A stretch of 64,000 bases of DNA from Thermococcus paralvinellae (GCF_000517445.1 NZ_CP006965.1:1712681-1776680); one strand, 5' to 3'; numbered from the stretch's first letter, positions 8,341 to 16,898 are shown. Translations and numbers: made by a program. The notes: generated from the letters alone by a model not told the origin.

Positions 8341-9347
8341 GCCTTGACTTCCCCCTTTGGAGCTTCAACTTTCTTCCTCACATTAACTTCTTTTATCACA
8401 AATTCGTCGTACTCCTTACCTATCTCAATGATTTCCATCGGCTTTCCTTCTAAGTCTTGTGTTTTTATTCTAATCTCCATGTTGTACATCAACCTTCCAC
8501 CGTAAAGCTGTCCATTCTTAAAGACTATCTCCATTATTCCGTTGCTGAAGCTTATTGTCATGTTTTCATTTTCAACAGTTCCGAGGAATGCCTCAATAAT
8601 ATACTTTAAGTCCTCATCACTTATGTTGTAGTAGAAAATCTGGCTTCCGTTAACGATGGTTGTATTTTGAGGTTCTTTTTGTAAGTAGAGCTTAACAAGG
8701 CTCACGAGATTGTACTTCCAAGTTAAATTGAGCAAATTCTCTGGAGGCATTCCAAGGGTTTCGTTAGTGAGCTTTTGCCACATTCCGTTGGCATAAAGGT
8801 AAATTTCTCCATCTTTTATTATCTCCCTCGTAAAGCTTGAGCCCCCTCCAGGAAAAGTTCTTGTCGTCGTGTTTATATCTGCCTCATACGCTTCTAAATC
8901 AATGTAGCCGACTTTCTTTGCAATTATACTCACTTCACCAGCATTAATTGTGGTGTTTCCTTGCTCTATTTTCACATCAAATGTTACACTTGTGTTCTCC
9001 AAGTACGTGAAGCTCTTTATCTTTTCCAAGTTTTTCAAGAGTTCCTCTCTCGTGTAAATCTTTGGCTTAGATTTGGTTTGTGTTTGAGTTGGAGTTTGGG
9101 ATTGGGTCTCCGTTGGAGTTGATGTTTTAGTTGGTGTTGCGGTTGTTGATGTTTTTGTGACGGTGGACGTTGTTGAAGATGTCATTGTTTCTGATGTCTC
9201 TGAATGGGTTGTTGAAGTTACCTGAGTTGAGTGTGTTGGAGTTTGAGTAACCGTTGATGTTGTGGAAGTTGATTCTTTTTCCCCAATACAACCAGCAACT
9301 AAACCAACTAAAAGTATTCCAACCAGCAAAATTCCCAACTTTCTCAT
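8337..9347 (-). CDS. Secreted lipoprotein with Thr/Ser-rich linker, function unknown
   Basis: 336 aa. The N-terminal signal ends in a lipobox-like VAGC (Cys about residue 20). A linker of about 70 residues follows, made almost entirely of Thr, Ser, Pro and Gln, probably O-glycosylated. The remaining ~230 residues are a beta-rich domain with several N-glycosylation sequons. The pattern is loosely reminiscent of LolA/LppX-type lipid-binding folds, but this is only an impression. Its start overlaps the M48 protease stop by 4 bp, so the two are coupled. Its end overlaps the convergent MoeB-like gene by 4 bp. Confidence 0.75.
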   Translation of the reverse strand: MRKLGILLVGILLVGLVAGCIGEKESTSTTSTVTQTPTHSTQVTSTTHSETSETMTSSTTSTVTKTSTTATPTKTSTPTETQSQTPTQTQTKSKPKIYTREELLKNLEKIKSFTYLENTSVTFDVKIEQGNTTINAGEVSIIAKKVGYIDLEAYEADINTTTRTFPGGGSSFTREIIKDGEIYLYANGMWQKLTNETLGMPPENLLNLTWKYNLVSLVKLYLQKEPQNTTIVNGSQIFYYNISDEDLKYIIEAFLGTVENENMTISFSNGIMEIVFKNGQLYGGRLMYNMEIRIKTQDLEGKPMEIIEIGKEYDEFVIKEVNVRKKVEAPKGEVKA

Positions 9348-10501
9348 TCCTCTACCTCCTCAAGGTGTTTTATTCGTTCTTCTATTGATGGGTGAAAGCT
9401 CAAAACGTTGAACCATTTACCCGTTCTCTCAGGCGTTAGATTGAAGTCTGCCAGCTTCCTTAAAGCTTTAATCATTGTGTCTTTCCCACTAACTTTTGCG
9501 GCGAACTCATCTGCCTTGAACTCGTTCCTTTGGATTATCCATGATTCGATTCCAAAGAGCCAGAAAAAGAATGGAAAGAAATAGATGCCAAAGAAGACCC
9601 ATGATGAGGAAAAGACCTTAATGCCGAACTTGTGAAGGACATAAACAATTCCAATCCAGAAAACAAACCAACTAATGCTCAAAGCCGCGTTTATCCAGAG
9701 GTGTTTTCCTTTTATGTGCCCTATCTCATGCGCCAGAACCGCTTTAATCTCGTCCTCTTCGAAGTTATCAACCAGATAGCGGGTTAAAACAACGTAACGG
9801 TAGCGGGGAATTATACCCGTGACCATGGCGTTGGCAAGCTTTTGGCCGGGCTTTCCTTTAACGATGATGTCCCTGACTTTAACTCCCTGCTCCTCACAGA
9901 ACCTCATGAGTTCGGCCTTAAGTTCGGGGTCGAACTCACTCTTTGTCCCGACCCTAATTAGGATGAGCGGGAAAAGTGCAAAGAAAGCAAGTATTAGAAT
10001 TGAGTACATGAGCAGGTCAAACCACCACTTTGAGGTCAAAGTGCTTGGTAGGTAAAGCATCAGGAGTTGCCAGATAAAGGCAAAGCCAACAATTGAACCG
10101 AGAATTATTGCGAGAGCTTTTAGAACCTCTTTTTTTGGATTTTCAATCTTCTCTTCCGTGATATTCACTCTAAGTTTAACAATTTCGTACATTATCAGGA
10201 AGATTGAGATGAGAAGCGGGGATATGATAATCGCTGCAAATACAAACGCTAGCAATATTGGGGGCAGAGGTAGCTTGTCCACTATATCCAATGCCCAGTC
10301 AAGGATTTCAAGTGCCATCGTTCCTAGAAGATAGACAAAAAATGCCCCTAAAATACAGATAACGCCAAGCTTCTGAAGCTGATAGTTCTTTTCCTTTTTG
10401 GAGATACTTCTCTTGAGGATTTTTCTCCCCCAGTGCCGCATTATTAGAGGTGGAACGACAATCGTCACGAGCCAGAGGATGAGTATAAGAATAGTCTTCA
10501 T
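9344..10501 (-). CDS. M48-family membrane metalloprotease (HtpX/Ste24-like)
   Basis: 385 aa. Four to five N-terminal TM helices are followed by the catalytic zinc motif HEIGH at residues 258-262, two more TM helices, and the downstream glutamate ligand region 'NEFKADEFAA'. This is the M48 (HtpX/CAAX prenyl protease 1-like) layout, with cytoplasmic-face proteolysis of membrane proteins as the usual role. Overlaps of 4 bp with the upstream small membrane gene and the downstream lipoprotein gene indicate one operon. The lipoprotein could be a partner or substrate; that is inference. Confidence 0.88.
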   Translation of the reverse strand: MKTILILILWLVTIVVPPLIMRHWGRKILKRSISKKEKNYQLQKLGVICILGAFFVYLLGTMALEILDWALDIVDKLPLPPILLAFVFAAIIISPLLISIFLIMYEIVKLRVNITEEKIENPKKEVLKALAIILGSIVGFAFIWQLLMLYLPSTLTSKWWFDLLMYSILILAFFALFPLILIRVGTKSEFDPELKAELMRFCEEQGVKVRDIIVKGKPGQKLANAMVTGIIPRYRYVVLTRYLVDNFEEDEIKAVLAHEIGHIKGKHLWINAALSISWFVFWIGIVYVLHKFGIKVFSSSWVFFGIYFFPFFFWLFGIESWIIQRNEFKADEFAAKVSGKDTMIKALRKLADFNLTPERTGKWFNVLSFHPSIEERIKHLEEVEE

Positions 10502-10815
10502 ATGCTCTCACTCTCGTTGGGTTTTCTAGTTAGGAACATTATTCCAATGTTCAACATGATTATGCTGAACACAAATGAATAAGTGTTCCTTCCATCTGCA
10601 CTAATGATAAGCATTATTATCCCCCCGAAGAGAATACCAAAAGCTCCAAACTTCCTGCAGAAAGCCATGCGCTCGGTAAGAGCCATAGCAATGAATATCT
10701 GGAAAAGCCCCCATCCAATGAACTCCCATCTGTGCAACAACAGGGCAACCACAAACATAAGAAGCCCGCTGAGAACAAGCATAAAAGCCCCAAGAGGCTT
10801 AATCTTTTTCATCAT
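10498..10815 (-). CDS. Small four-helix membrane protein, unknown
   Basis: 105 aa from ATG 10815, nine bases after a GGGGG stretch; a second ATG follows at 10812. It is almost entirely hydrophobic, with about four TM helices and short polar loops ('HRWEF', 'TERMAFCRKF', 'ISADGRNTYS'). I recognise no motif. It overlaps the protease start by 4 bp and the preceding small gene by 17 bp, so it belongs to the protease operon and could be an accessory membrane subunit. Confidence 0.65.
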   Translation of the reverse strand: MMKKIKPLGAFMLVLSGLLMFVVALLLHRWEFIGWGLFQIFIAMALTERMAFCRKFGAFGILFGGIIMLIISADGRNTYSFVFSIIMLNIGIMFLTRKPNESESI

Positions 10816-10975
10816 TATCAAATTCCCCCGTCAACAGCACTATCATTATCACCATGAAGACGCCCGTCCAGATTACTGTCTTGTTCCAAGACAGGACACC
10901 TAAGACTATCATAAACAGCCCCATTAAAAGGAAAGGATTTTCTTCAATCTCCTCTAGGAACTCATCCCAGTTCAC
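10799..10975 (-). CDS. Tiny two-helix membrane protein, unknown
   Basis: 58 aa from the GTG at 10975, chosen because GGTGGT lies 4 nt upstream; the GTGs at 10984 and 10981 fall inside that ribosome-binding sequence. An acidic N-terminus (VNWDEFLEEIEENP) precedes two TM helices, and the tail is acidic (EFDNDEKD). It overlaps the next small membrane gene. It is probably the first gene of the protease/lipoprotein operon, although the HTH regulator gene ends only about 75 bp upstream. Confidence 0.6.
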   Translation of the reverse strand: MNWDEFLEEIEENPFLLMGLFMIVLGVLSWNKTVIWTGVFMVIMIVLLTGEFDNDEKD

Positions 10976-11052
10976 CTTCACCACCCTTAAGAGCTTTTAG
11001 GTGATTTGCTTCTATTGAGGATAAAGCATTATGAATGAAACCCAATTCATAC

Positions 11053-11448
11053 TTACTCCTCCAGTCTCCGGAGAAGCTCCTCTCTATTTAAGTTTTTCGC
11101 TAGTCCAAGCCCCAATGCATGTTTGAGTAAATATTCTGGGAATTCAGAATCTTCAAAGAATGCTCTAACCCCCATTTTAGGAATATAGAAAAAGTAAACC
11201 CTTTTTACTTCTTGTCCTATTTTTGCATTTGCCACCATGAAGCCTTTCTCAACGTTAACCCTCACCACTTCAAAGCCAAAAACTTCAGCCAAACTGAAAA
11301 ACATCTCGAAGAGCTTTGCTTTGGCATCTCTTACGGCTTTATTCACTGCCTGTCGTGAAATTCCCAAGGTATCAGCTATCTCAATCTCTCTGAGACCCTT
11401 AGCCTTCATGAGCCAGATTCTCTCCATCCCTTCGGGTAGTTTAAACAT
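11053..11448 (-). CDS. HTH transcriptional regulator of unknown subfamily
   Basis: 131 aa. The N-terminal 45 residues form a helix-turn-helix of the sigma-70 region 4/Tc3-like type ('GMERIWLMKAKGLREIEIADTLGISRQAVNKAVRDA'). A C-terminal alpha/beta domain of about 85 residues follows, which I do not recognise. Its start overlaps the end of the upstream membrane gene by 8 bp, so it is co-transcribed with two PH-like membrane proteins. It is the natural candidate for binding the inverted repeat at 12847-12866 in front of that operon. Confidence 0.75.
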   Translation of the reverse strand: MFKLPEGMERIWLMKAKGLREIEIADTLGISRQAVNKAVRDAKAKLFEMFFSLAEVFGFEVVRVNVEKGFMVANAKIGQEVKRVYFFYIPKMGVRAFFEDSEFPEYLLKHALGLGLAKNLNREELLRRLEE

Positions 11449-12157
11449 TTTGAGCCACCTTCAGAAGAGCTTTAATAATCTCATCGGCACTTTTCGTAGT
11501 TAAAAGGTACAGTTTTTTAGGAGTTCTTATCACAACATATTCAACACTATATGCTTCCCAGAGAGCTACTGTAAGGACAAATGCAGTGCTTATGAGCACA
11601 AAAACATCATCTGCTGTAATGTTTCCAGTTTTTAAGTGGAGTATAAAGACTTCAAGAGGGATAAGAGAGTATGTAAAGATCACAATAATCCATTTTTTTG
11701 AAAACGGTACAGTGAACACAGATATATAAAATAGTCCAAATATTATAAGCCCAATATCCCCAAAATAATACCCCCTTAGAAGTCCACGTGGTAGAATTAT
11801 TAAGTCAAAGAGGGCATAGATCACAAATATCGTGAACAGGAATATTTCCCACTTAAAATATTTAGCAATAGTGCCTTTCTGAAGCTTGTTAAGTGTTGTT
11901 ATCTCCTCAATCTCACTGAAGGGTATCCTTATCTTCAACTTTCCAAAGACGTACTTTAGCACAATTGAATCTCCTTCAATCTCAGCTCCTGTTCCCCAAG
12001 ATGCGAACAGAATTACCCAACCCAGAATCCATAATGGCCAGTACCTCTCAGGCATTGTTACTGCTTTAGGGAGAATGACGATAAGAGAGAACGCTACAAC
12101 AACAAGAGCGAAAGGAATTCCGCTAAAATTCATGGGTCTTACGTTTTCAAGCTTCAC
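11441..12157 (-). CDS. Membrane protein with bacterial-PH-like cytoplasmic domain
   Basis: 238 aa starting with GTG 12157 (GGGG just upstream; an ATG at 12133 is an alternative). Two N-terminal helices are followed by a polar stretch with 'AEIEGDSIVLKYVFGKLKIRIPFSEIEEI', the pattern of a bPH2/YdbT-type beta domain. Four more TM helices follow, and then a C-terminal strand region 'VEYVVIRTPKKLYLLTTKSADEIIKALL'. The architecture closely parallels the upstream gene product, suggesting a paralogous pair. The role is unknown. Confidence 0.68.
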   Translation of the reverse strand: MKLENVRPMNFSGIPFALVVVAFSLIVILPKAVTMPERYWPLWILGWVILFASWGTGAEIEGDSIVLKYVFGKLKIRIPFSEIEEITTLNKLQKGTIAKYFKWEIFLFTIFVIYALFDLIILPRGLLRGYYFGDIGLIIFGLFYISVFTVPFSKKWIIVIFTYSLIPLEVFILHLKTGNITADDVFVLISTAFVLTVALWEAYSVEYVVIRTPKKLYLLTTKSADEIIKALLKVAQNV

Positions 12158-12162
12158 CCCTC

Positions 12163-12837
12163 TTACCCCCCCAATGCTGCTAAAAGAGATTTGATGTCAT
12201 TCTCATCACTATATGTTAAAAGATAGTTCCCATCTTTTGTGACCAAAATTAAATAGTTCGACCCAATAGCCCCCTCATACCATATAACACCCGCCATTAT
12301 TCCACCAATGAGGGTAATCTGAAACAATGCCATTCTAAGTCTAATGGAATATGCATAGACTACAATAAATGCTGTGACTAAAAGAACAAAAACTAAAGCT
12401 TTGTTTTTTTCCGCTTTTGAAAAAACATGACCTGCCAATTGAAAAACTCCAAAGAGCAACCATCCAAATGCCGCAAATTTATAGGAGGTAAATAAAAGAA
12501 TCCATACACCTACAATTATCATTCCTAACGGCACCAAAAGAAGCCATGGCATATATTTTGCCAAAATCACATGGCGAGCTCTTGAGGCACCTATGACATC
12601 CACGACATCTTCAGCTGTGATTACCTTTTTGAGCTCTCTAAGATATCCCCACTTTAAAATTATCCTTCCAGGTTCGAGTTCAACTTTTTTGCCCGCAAAT
12701 ACAAAAAGTGTTAAAGCCAAAGCTAAGAAAACCAGCCATATCATTACTTCACTTAGATAATACACTCCAACTGTAAACAAAACTAACTCTACAGAAAGTG
12801 CTATTTGAAGTTCTTTTGTGATGCCACTGCGGAGCAT
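12163..12837 (-). CDS. Membrane protein with bacterial-PH-like domain, first gene of operon
   Basis: 224 aa from ATG 12837, with GTGATG just upstream; ATG 12843 and GTG 12846 are upstream in-frame alternatives. Two TM helices are followed by 'GKKVELEPGRIILKWGYLRELKKVITAEDVVDV', a bPH2-like strand pattern. Four TM helices follow, and a tail 'NYLILVTKDGNYLLTYSDENDIKSLLAAL' that matches the tail of its neighbour. This looks like an intramolecular split PH-type domain flanking the membrane region. An inverted repeat lies directly over its predicted transcription start. Confidence 0.68.
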   Translation of the reverse strand: MLRSGITKELQIALSVELVLFTVGVYYLSEVMIWLVFLALALTLFVFAGKKVELEPGRIILKWGYLRELKKVITAEDVVDVIGASRARHVILAKYMPWLLLVPLGMIIVGVWILLFTSYKFAAFGWLLFGVFQLAGHVFSKAEKNKALVFVLLVTAFIVVYAYSIRLRMALFQITLIGGIMAGVIWYEGAIGSNYLILVTKDGNYLLTYSDENDIKSLLAALGG

Positions 12838-12846
12838 AGTCATCAC

Positions 12847-12866
12847 GTCAACCTTTGTAGGTTGAC
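12847..12866. promoter_or_regulatory. Inverted repeat (8-bp perfect arms, 4-nt loop), candidate operator
   Basis: GTCAACCT and AGGTTGAC flank TTGT. A T/A-rich TATA candidate lies at about 12869-12882 for minus-strand transcription. That places the start at about 12850, so the repeat covers the start site and precedes the ribosome-binding site of the PH-like membrane operon. Repression by the operon's own HTH protein is a plausible reading. An RNA hairpin near the 5' end is an alternative. Confidence 0.6.
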
Positions 12867-12979
12867 AAAATATTTAAATTTTTCGATTGATCAGCATAAT
12901 ACCATAATTCTCTGAAGTGGTGGATCAGATTAGTAAGGCTTAAAGTCTTCATTAGAAACTACTTGGTGAGGAACCGAAA

Positions 12980-13798
12980 ATGAACCTTGAAAAGCTTTAT
13001 GAATTTCTTCACTGGCCCATGCATCCAGATGATGAAGCCACAAAGATAAGATTTGAAAGAATTGTGAGAGTTTTTGACAGGTTAATTGAAGAGAGAATTA
13101 TCGAGAGCAAAGAAAAAATCACAATTCTGGACTTAGCGGCTGGAACTGGAATTGCTGGTGCTGCATTAACTAAGGCCTTTAGTAATAAAGGAGTTAAAGT
13201 TGAGCTGACTGCTGTCGATCTAAGAGAAAAAGACCTGCACCTCATTGATGAGTGGATTAAATCATACAGTGTTAATGCAGAGGCAAACATTGTTGTAGCA
13301 GATATAAGAGAACTCCACAGGTATTTTGAAGAAGCCCACTATGACATTGTCATACTCTGGGGATTAACAATGCCCCACTTTGACCCCTTTGATACGGTAA
13401 GGATTTTTGCCAACGTCTCTTATGTTCTTAAAGAAGATGGGATTTTCCTAATGGAGGAATCAGACAGAGTGTTCGGTATTCTCTATAACACAGGCTACAA
13501 AGATTTCCTTATTGAAACCAAGACAGAGGATTACACACTGGTTTCAATTCATGAAGGCTACAACCTAAAGAGAGGCATGTTCAAGAGAACATACTACAAA
13601 CTACCTGGTTTTGAAAAAATTGCTGAGGAAGAACACAGATTATGGGACATAGCCGGAATACTGGGAATAGGGGGCATTTTCTTTAAAGACTTCAAATTAA
13701 TAACCAAAGGGCAACATGAAGTTTTGGGAGTTGCAGACGTTTTGGTCTTCAAAAATCCACGAAAGAATATGCCACTTAATGAATTTGTGGAGGGTTAA
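12980..13798 (+). CDS. Class I SAM-dependent methyltransferase
   Basis: 272 aa. Motif I 'ITILDLAAGTGIAGAALTKAF' (about residues 48-68), an acidic residue ending the next strand ('VELTAVDLREKD') and 'VVADIRELHRYF...YDIVILWGLTMPHFDPFD' define a Rossmann-fold AdoMet methyltransferase. The substrate cannot be read from sequence. The start is preceded by GGTGAGG at a wider spacing than usual. MoaE begins 2 bp after its stop, so the two genes are likely co-transcribed; a direct functional link is not established. Confidence 0.85.
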   Translation: MNLEKLYEFLHWPMHPDDEATKIRFERIVRVFDRLIEERIIESKEKITILDLAAGTGIAGAALTKAFSNKGVKVELTAVDLREKDLHLIDEWIKSYSVNAEANIVVADIRELHRYFEEAHYDIVILWGLTMPHFDPFDTVRIFANVSYVLKEDGIFLMEESDRVFGILYNTGYKDFLIETKTEDYTLVSIHEGYNLKRGMFKRTYYKLPGFEKIAEEEHRLWDIAGILGIGGIFFKDFKLITKGQHEVLGVADVLVFKNPRKNMPLNEFVEG

Positions 13799-13800
13799 AA

Positions 13801-14235
13801 ATGCTCGCAAAGCTGTTTAAGAAGCCAGATGATTTTGACGTTGATAAAGCTATTGAGTTAGTTTCCTCAAGAAAAACTGGAGGCATTGCAATCTTTTTGG
13901 GCAAAGTTAGAGAAGAAAGCCATGGACGAAAAGTAAAGAAGCTAATTTATGAAGCCTACGAAGAGATGGCTCTCAAGGAAATGGAAAAAATCAGGAAAGA
14001 AGCAAAAGAAAAATTTCCAATTGAAGAAATCCTGATTTGGCACCGCTACGGCGAACTTGAAGTTGGAGAGAACACAATACTAATAGTAGCAGCTGGAAAG
14101 CATAGAAAAGAGGCATTTGAAGCATGTATATGGGCAGTAGACGAAGTCAAAAAAAGGGTTCCCATTTGGAAGAAGGAGGTAACCGATAAGGGCGAATTCT
14201 GGATAGAGGGGGATAAAATAATACCAGCAGACTAA
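13801..14235 (+). CDS. moaE: Molybdopterin synthase catalytic subunit MoaE
   Basis: 144 aa. MoaE with MoaD converts precursor Z (cPMP) to molybdopterin, the ligand of tungsten/molybdenum cofactors. The sequence has the family features 'GGIAIFLGKVREESHGRKVKKLIYEAYEEMA', 'WHRYGELEVGENTILIVAAGKHRKEAFEAC' and the catalytic lysine region 'DEVKKRVPIWKKE'. Length is normal for archaea. Its products would serve tungsten enzymes such as the GAPOR encoded at 20.1 kb. It sits 2 bp downstream of the methyltransferase gene. Confidence 0.93.
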   Translation: MLAKLFKKPDDFDVDKAIELVSSRKTGGIAIFLGKVREESHGRKVKKLIYEAYEEMALKEMEKIRKEAKEKFPIEEILIWHRYGELEVGENTILIVAAGKHRKEAFEACIWAVDEVKKRVPIWKKEVTDKGEFWIEGDKIIPAD

Positions 14236-14322
14236 TTGCTGTACATTTTTGTACTCTTCATTTTTTGCAAACTAAATACAGTAGTAATAAAAATCCGCAT
14301 AGAAAAAGTATATATAGCTCTT

Positions 14323-14345
14323 CTCCACTTCTATCTTTGGTGGAG
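14323..14345 (+). promoter_or_regulatory. Small hairpin that would pair with the ribosome-binding site
   Basis: CTCCAC (14323-14328) is complementary to GTGGAG (14340-14345) across an 11-nt loop. The 3' arm overlaps the ribosome-binding sequence of the SPASM gene starting at 14350. A TATA candidate (AAGTATATATAG) is at about 14306-14317, so most of the hairpin would lie upstream of or at the expected start site. This weakens an RNA role and leaves an operator as an alternative. Confidence 0.3.
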
Positions 14346-14349
14346 CTAA

Positions 14350-15279
14350 ATGGAGAATGTCATAAGCACCACTGTTTCCCATGTGGGTATTAGAGGAAGT
14401 TTAAATATTGCAGCCATAGGAAAGCCCCCATGGAGCAATTATTCTCACTCAGGAAAGCTTGAAAGATTAATTTTACAGTTAGGACAGGGAAAAGGTAAAT
14501 TTTCTGAAGTTACAGGGATTCCAAGGTCTCTTGGATGTATTGGAAACAATGAATTCATACTTAGAAGAGAACCATTAAGCGTTGAAAGAGTTAAAGAAAT
14601 TGTCAAAGAGTTCTACTTTACCAAAGGTAGGGAGCTTTATTTAACTAACTATGATAGCCCCGAATACCTAGTCAGAATTGCAAGATACGCAGCAGCACTT
14701 GGAATTAAAGAGGTTTATGCCATCATTAGATTAGAAGATGTTGAAAAGATATCCCCAGAGGAAGATATTAACTTTATAGTAGAACTTGAGTATTCTCCAG
14801 AAAATTTCAAAAAGCTTGAAAAACTAAAATGGGTTTACGGAGCTCTTATAATGATGACATACAGAGAGTATCAAAAATTCCTTAAGCATCCACCCCAGTT
14901 CCATGGGGAGATGTACATCGATATACTATATCCCGGTTCACTAAGATATGTCAATTTCAACCTTATTGAAATGAGGAGAATCCATTCTCCAACTACTGAT
15001 ACTTACCATGATTGTCTCGCTGGGACATTAGCAATAACTGCAGATGGATACGCTCTACCTTGCCCACTCTTAAGAAATTTTGTCGTTGGAGACGCTAAAA
15101 GCGAGAGCATAAAACAACTCCTGAGAAAAAAGAGGCTCAAAAACTTCTGGAAATTAACTAAAGATAACATTGAAGGCTGCAGTACTTGCCCATTTAAGTA
15201 CCTCTGCCATGACTGCAGAGCCCTTGAATATCAAGCAAGTGGTGACATTTTTGGAGTTGAATATTGCAACATAGGCTAG
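14350..15279 (+). CDS. SPASM-domain protein lacking the radical-SAM cysteine triad
   Basis: 309 aa. The C-terminal ~90 residues carry a textbook SPASM auxiliary iron-sulfur cluster pattern: C-x10-G-x4-C, then C-x2-C-x5-C-x2-C, then a last Cys five residues from the end. The N-terminal ~200 residues have the alternating strand/helix rhythm of a partial TIM barrel, but the CxxxCxxC triad that binds the catalytic 4Fe-4S cluster is absent; only one Cys (about residue 63) is seen there. It is probably a degenerate radical-SAM relative. It converges with the tandem-Lrp regulator gene, overlapping by 4 bp. Confidence 0.75.
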   Translation: MENVISTTVSHVGIRGSLNIAAIGKPPWSNYSHSGKLERLILQLGQGKGKFSEVTGIPRSLGCIGNNEFILRREPLSVERVKEIVKEFYFTKGRELYLTNYDSPEYLVRIARYAAALGIKEVYAIIRLEDVEKISPEEDINFIVELEYSPENFKKLEKLKWVYGALIMMTYREYQKFLKHPPQFHGEMYIDILYPGSLRYVNFNLIEMRRIHSPTTDTYHDCLAGTLAITADGYALPCPLLRNFVVGDAKSESIKQLLRKKRLKNFWKLTKDNIEGCSTCPFKYLCHDCRALEYQASGDIFGVEYCNIG

Positions 15280-16178
15280 AACTCTAAAATCGATCTATAC
15301 CCGCTTCCATCCCTTTTTACTCTCTCTGCAAATTTATAATTTGGTTCAATTCCCTCCAATAGGTCAAAATAATAAATTGCGAACTTTTTGACATACCTAC
15401 TAAACTCAAATATCTTAGCTCCAATGTCTTCCTTTGATGAAAAATACCATTCGATAAGATATCCTTGAGGTTTTAAAACTCCAAGGTGAATCTCATAATT
15501 CCTAAACTTCCCAAGGATTTTCTCAGAAAGCTCATCGGTTATACCACAGAAACCCCTGTTATATGCAGTCATGTCAACCAACGCATAATATTTTCGAATT
15601 ATTCCCGTTTCTTCAAGTCTTCTAATCATGTAGCTAATTGTGGGTCTGGATTTCCCTAAAAGCTCAGACATTTTTGTCGGGCTAGTTCTAGCATCATATT
15701 TCAGTATGTCCATTAAGACAGCATAATCATAACTCAAATTCCAATCTCCAAATTCCTTGGGCTTCTCTGGATAAGCTCTCACTTCATAATATTCGTAATC
15801 ATCGGAATACCTTGATAGGAGTTCGTCAATTAGATTCGTTTGTTCTTTTGGGACATGGAGAACAGCAGAAATTCCATTTTTAAATCCAAACATTGCGGCT
15901 ATTGATGGAATAAATGGGTTTCTTGCCATTTGAAGTGCAACTCTCCTTATATCTTCTCTAGGAACAGACAAAAATGCCACATAGCTCTTCAATCCAAGCT
16001 TTGCAATATCATATATAGCAGAAACATGGACATATTTGCCATAATACTTGTCATAAAGCCTTTTGAGTTTATAGTAATCTATACCTTCCTCTTTTGCTAT
16101 TTTTAAAAGACTTCCCCTCGGAGATTTCTCCAAGATTTCAGCAAGATACTCAACTTCCTCAATTTTTACTTCGTTCAT
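15276..16178 (-). CDS. Lrp-like regulator with two HTH modules
   Basis: 300 aa. An N-terminal degenerate HTH (about residues 10-45) is followed by a beta-alpha segment. A clear winged helix then lies at about 150-200: 'YAVLMDILKYDARTSPTKMSELLGKSRPTISYMIRRLEETGIIRKY', ending in the Lrp-type I-x-K-Y wing. The C-terminal part resembles a diverged RAM-like sensor. This two-module layout is seen in archaeal Lrp-related proteins of unknown targets. It ends tail-to-tail with the SPASM gene; the shared intergenic region with the adenosine-specific kinase gene would allow divergent control. Confidence 0.72.
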   Translation of the reverse strand: MNEVKIEEVEYLAEILEKSPRGSLLKIAKEEGIDYYKLKRLYDKYYGKYVHVSAIYDIAKLGLKSYVAFLSVPREDIRRVALQMARNPFIPSIAAMFGFKNGISAVLHVPKEQTNLIDELLSRYSDDYEYYEVRAYPEKPKEFGDWNLSYDYAVLMDILKYDARTSPTKMSELLGKSRPTISYMIRRLEETGIIRKYYALVDMTAYNRGFCGITDELSEKILGKFRNYEIHLGVLKPQGYLIEWYFSSKEDIGAKIFEFSRYVKKFAIYYFDLLEGIEPNYKFAERVKRDGSGYRSILEF

Positions 16179-16237
16179 TTGACCCCACTAAGAAAAAGTT
16201 TTATGCAATCAGAATTAAATTATTTTTGGTGATGGTT

Positions 16238-16726
16238 ATGGTTAAGATTGAGGTTGTTGATATTGAAAAACCAGAAGGAGTTGAGTGCATTATTGGACAA
16301 GGCAATTTCTCAATCTTCACAATTGATGACTTAGCGAGAGCACTACTAACAACTGTTCCAGGGATCAAATTTGGGATAGCTATGAATGAGGCAAAACCAC
16401 AGCTGACAAGATACACCGGGAATGACAAAGAACTAGAGGAGCTTGCTGCAAAGAATGCCGTAAAAATTGGTGCTGGGCATGTGTTTGTAATTCTTATGAG
16501 AAATGCATTTCCAATAAACGTCCTTAACACAGTTAAAAACCATCCAGCAGTTGCTATGGTCTACGGGGCAAGTGAGAATCCAATGCAGGTTATAGTTGCA
16601 GAAACAGAACTAGGAAGATCAGTTCTTGGAATAGTTGATGGCAAAGCTGCAAACAAAATTGAGACAGAAGAACAGAAAAAAGAGAGAAGAGAACTCGTTG
16701 AAAAGATTGGCTACACTATTGACTGA
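16238..16726 (+). CDS. Adenosine-specific kinase-family protein (DUF355)
   Basis: 162 aa from ATG 16238, with GGTGAT exactly 4 nt upstream; the in-frame ATG at 16232 overlaps that site. The sequence matches the small archaeal/bacterial family annotated as adenosine-specific kinase ('GQGNFSIFTIDDLARALLTTVPGIKFGIAMNEAKPQLTRYTGND', 'GHVFVILM..AFPINVLNTVK..P.V..VYGASENPMQVIVAET..GR.VLGIVDG'). The enzymatic function rests on family annotation. Confidence 0.85.
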   Translation: MVKIEVVDIEKPEGVECIIGQGNFSIFTIDDLARALLTTVPGIKFGIAMNEAKPQLTRYTGNDKELEELAAKNAVKIGAGHVFVILMRNAFPINVLNTVKNHPAVAMVYGASENPMQVIVAETELGRSVLGIVDGKAANKIETEEQKKERRELVEKIGYTID

Positions 16727-16898
16727 AACAGAATAATATAACGTTTGCTACACTTTTGTTCACTTTTGTTTATTATACTTAGACTTTAATTGTTAATCCA
16801 TATTTAAAGGCCTTTTAGAGTTGCATTGTGATTAGTAAAATTTATATAAAGGTTTCATAGCCCTTAGAGAGATAAAAACTTACTTATCGGTGATAAAC

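Noticed and set aside
16750-16775. Direct repeat CACTTTTGTT(T/C) between the adenosine kinase-like and XTPase genes
   Set aside because: Two copies of a short T-rich sequence most likely reflect terminator-type composition.
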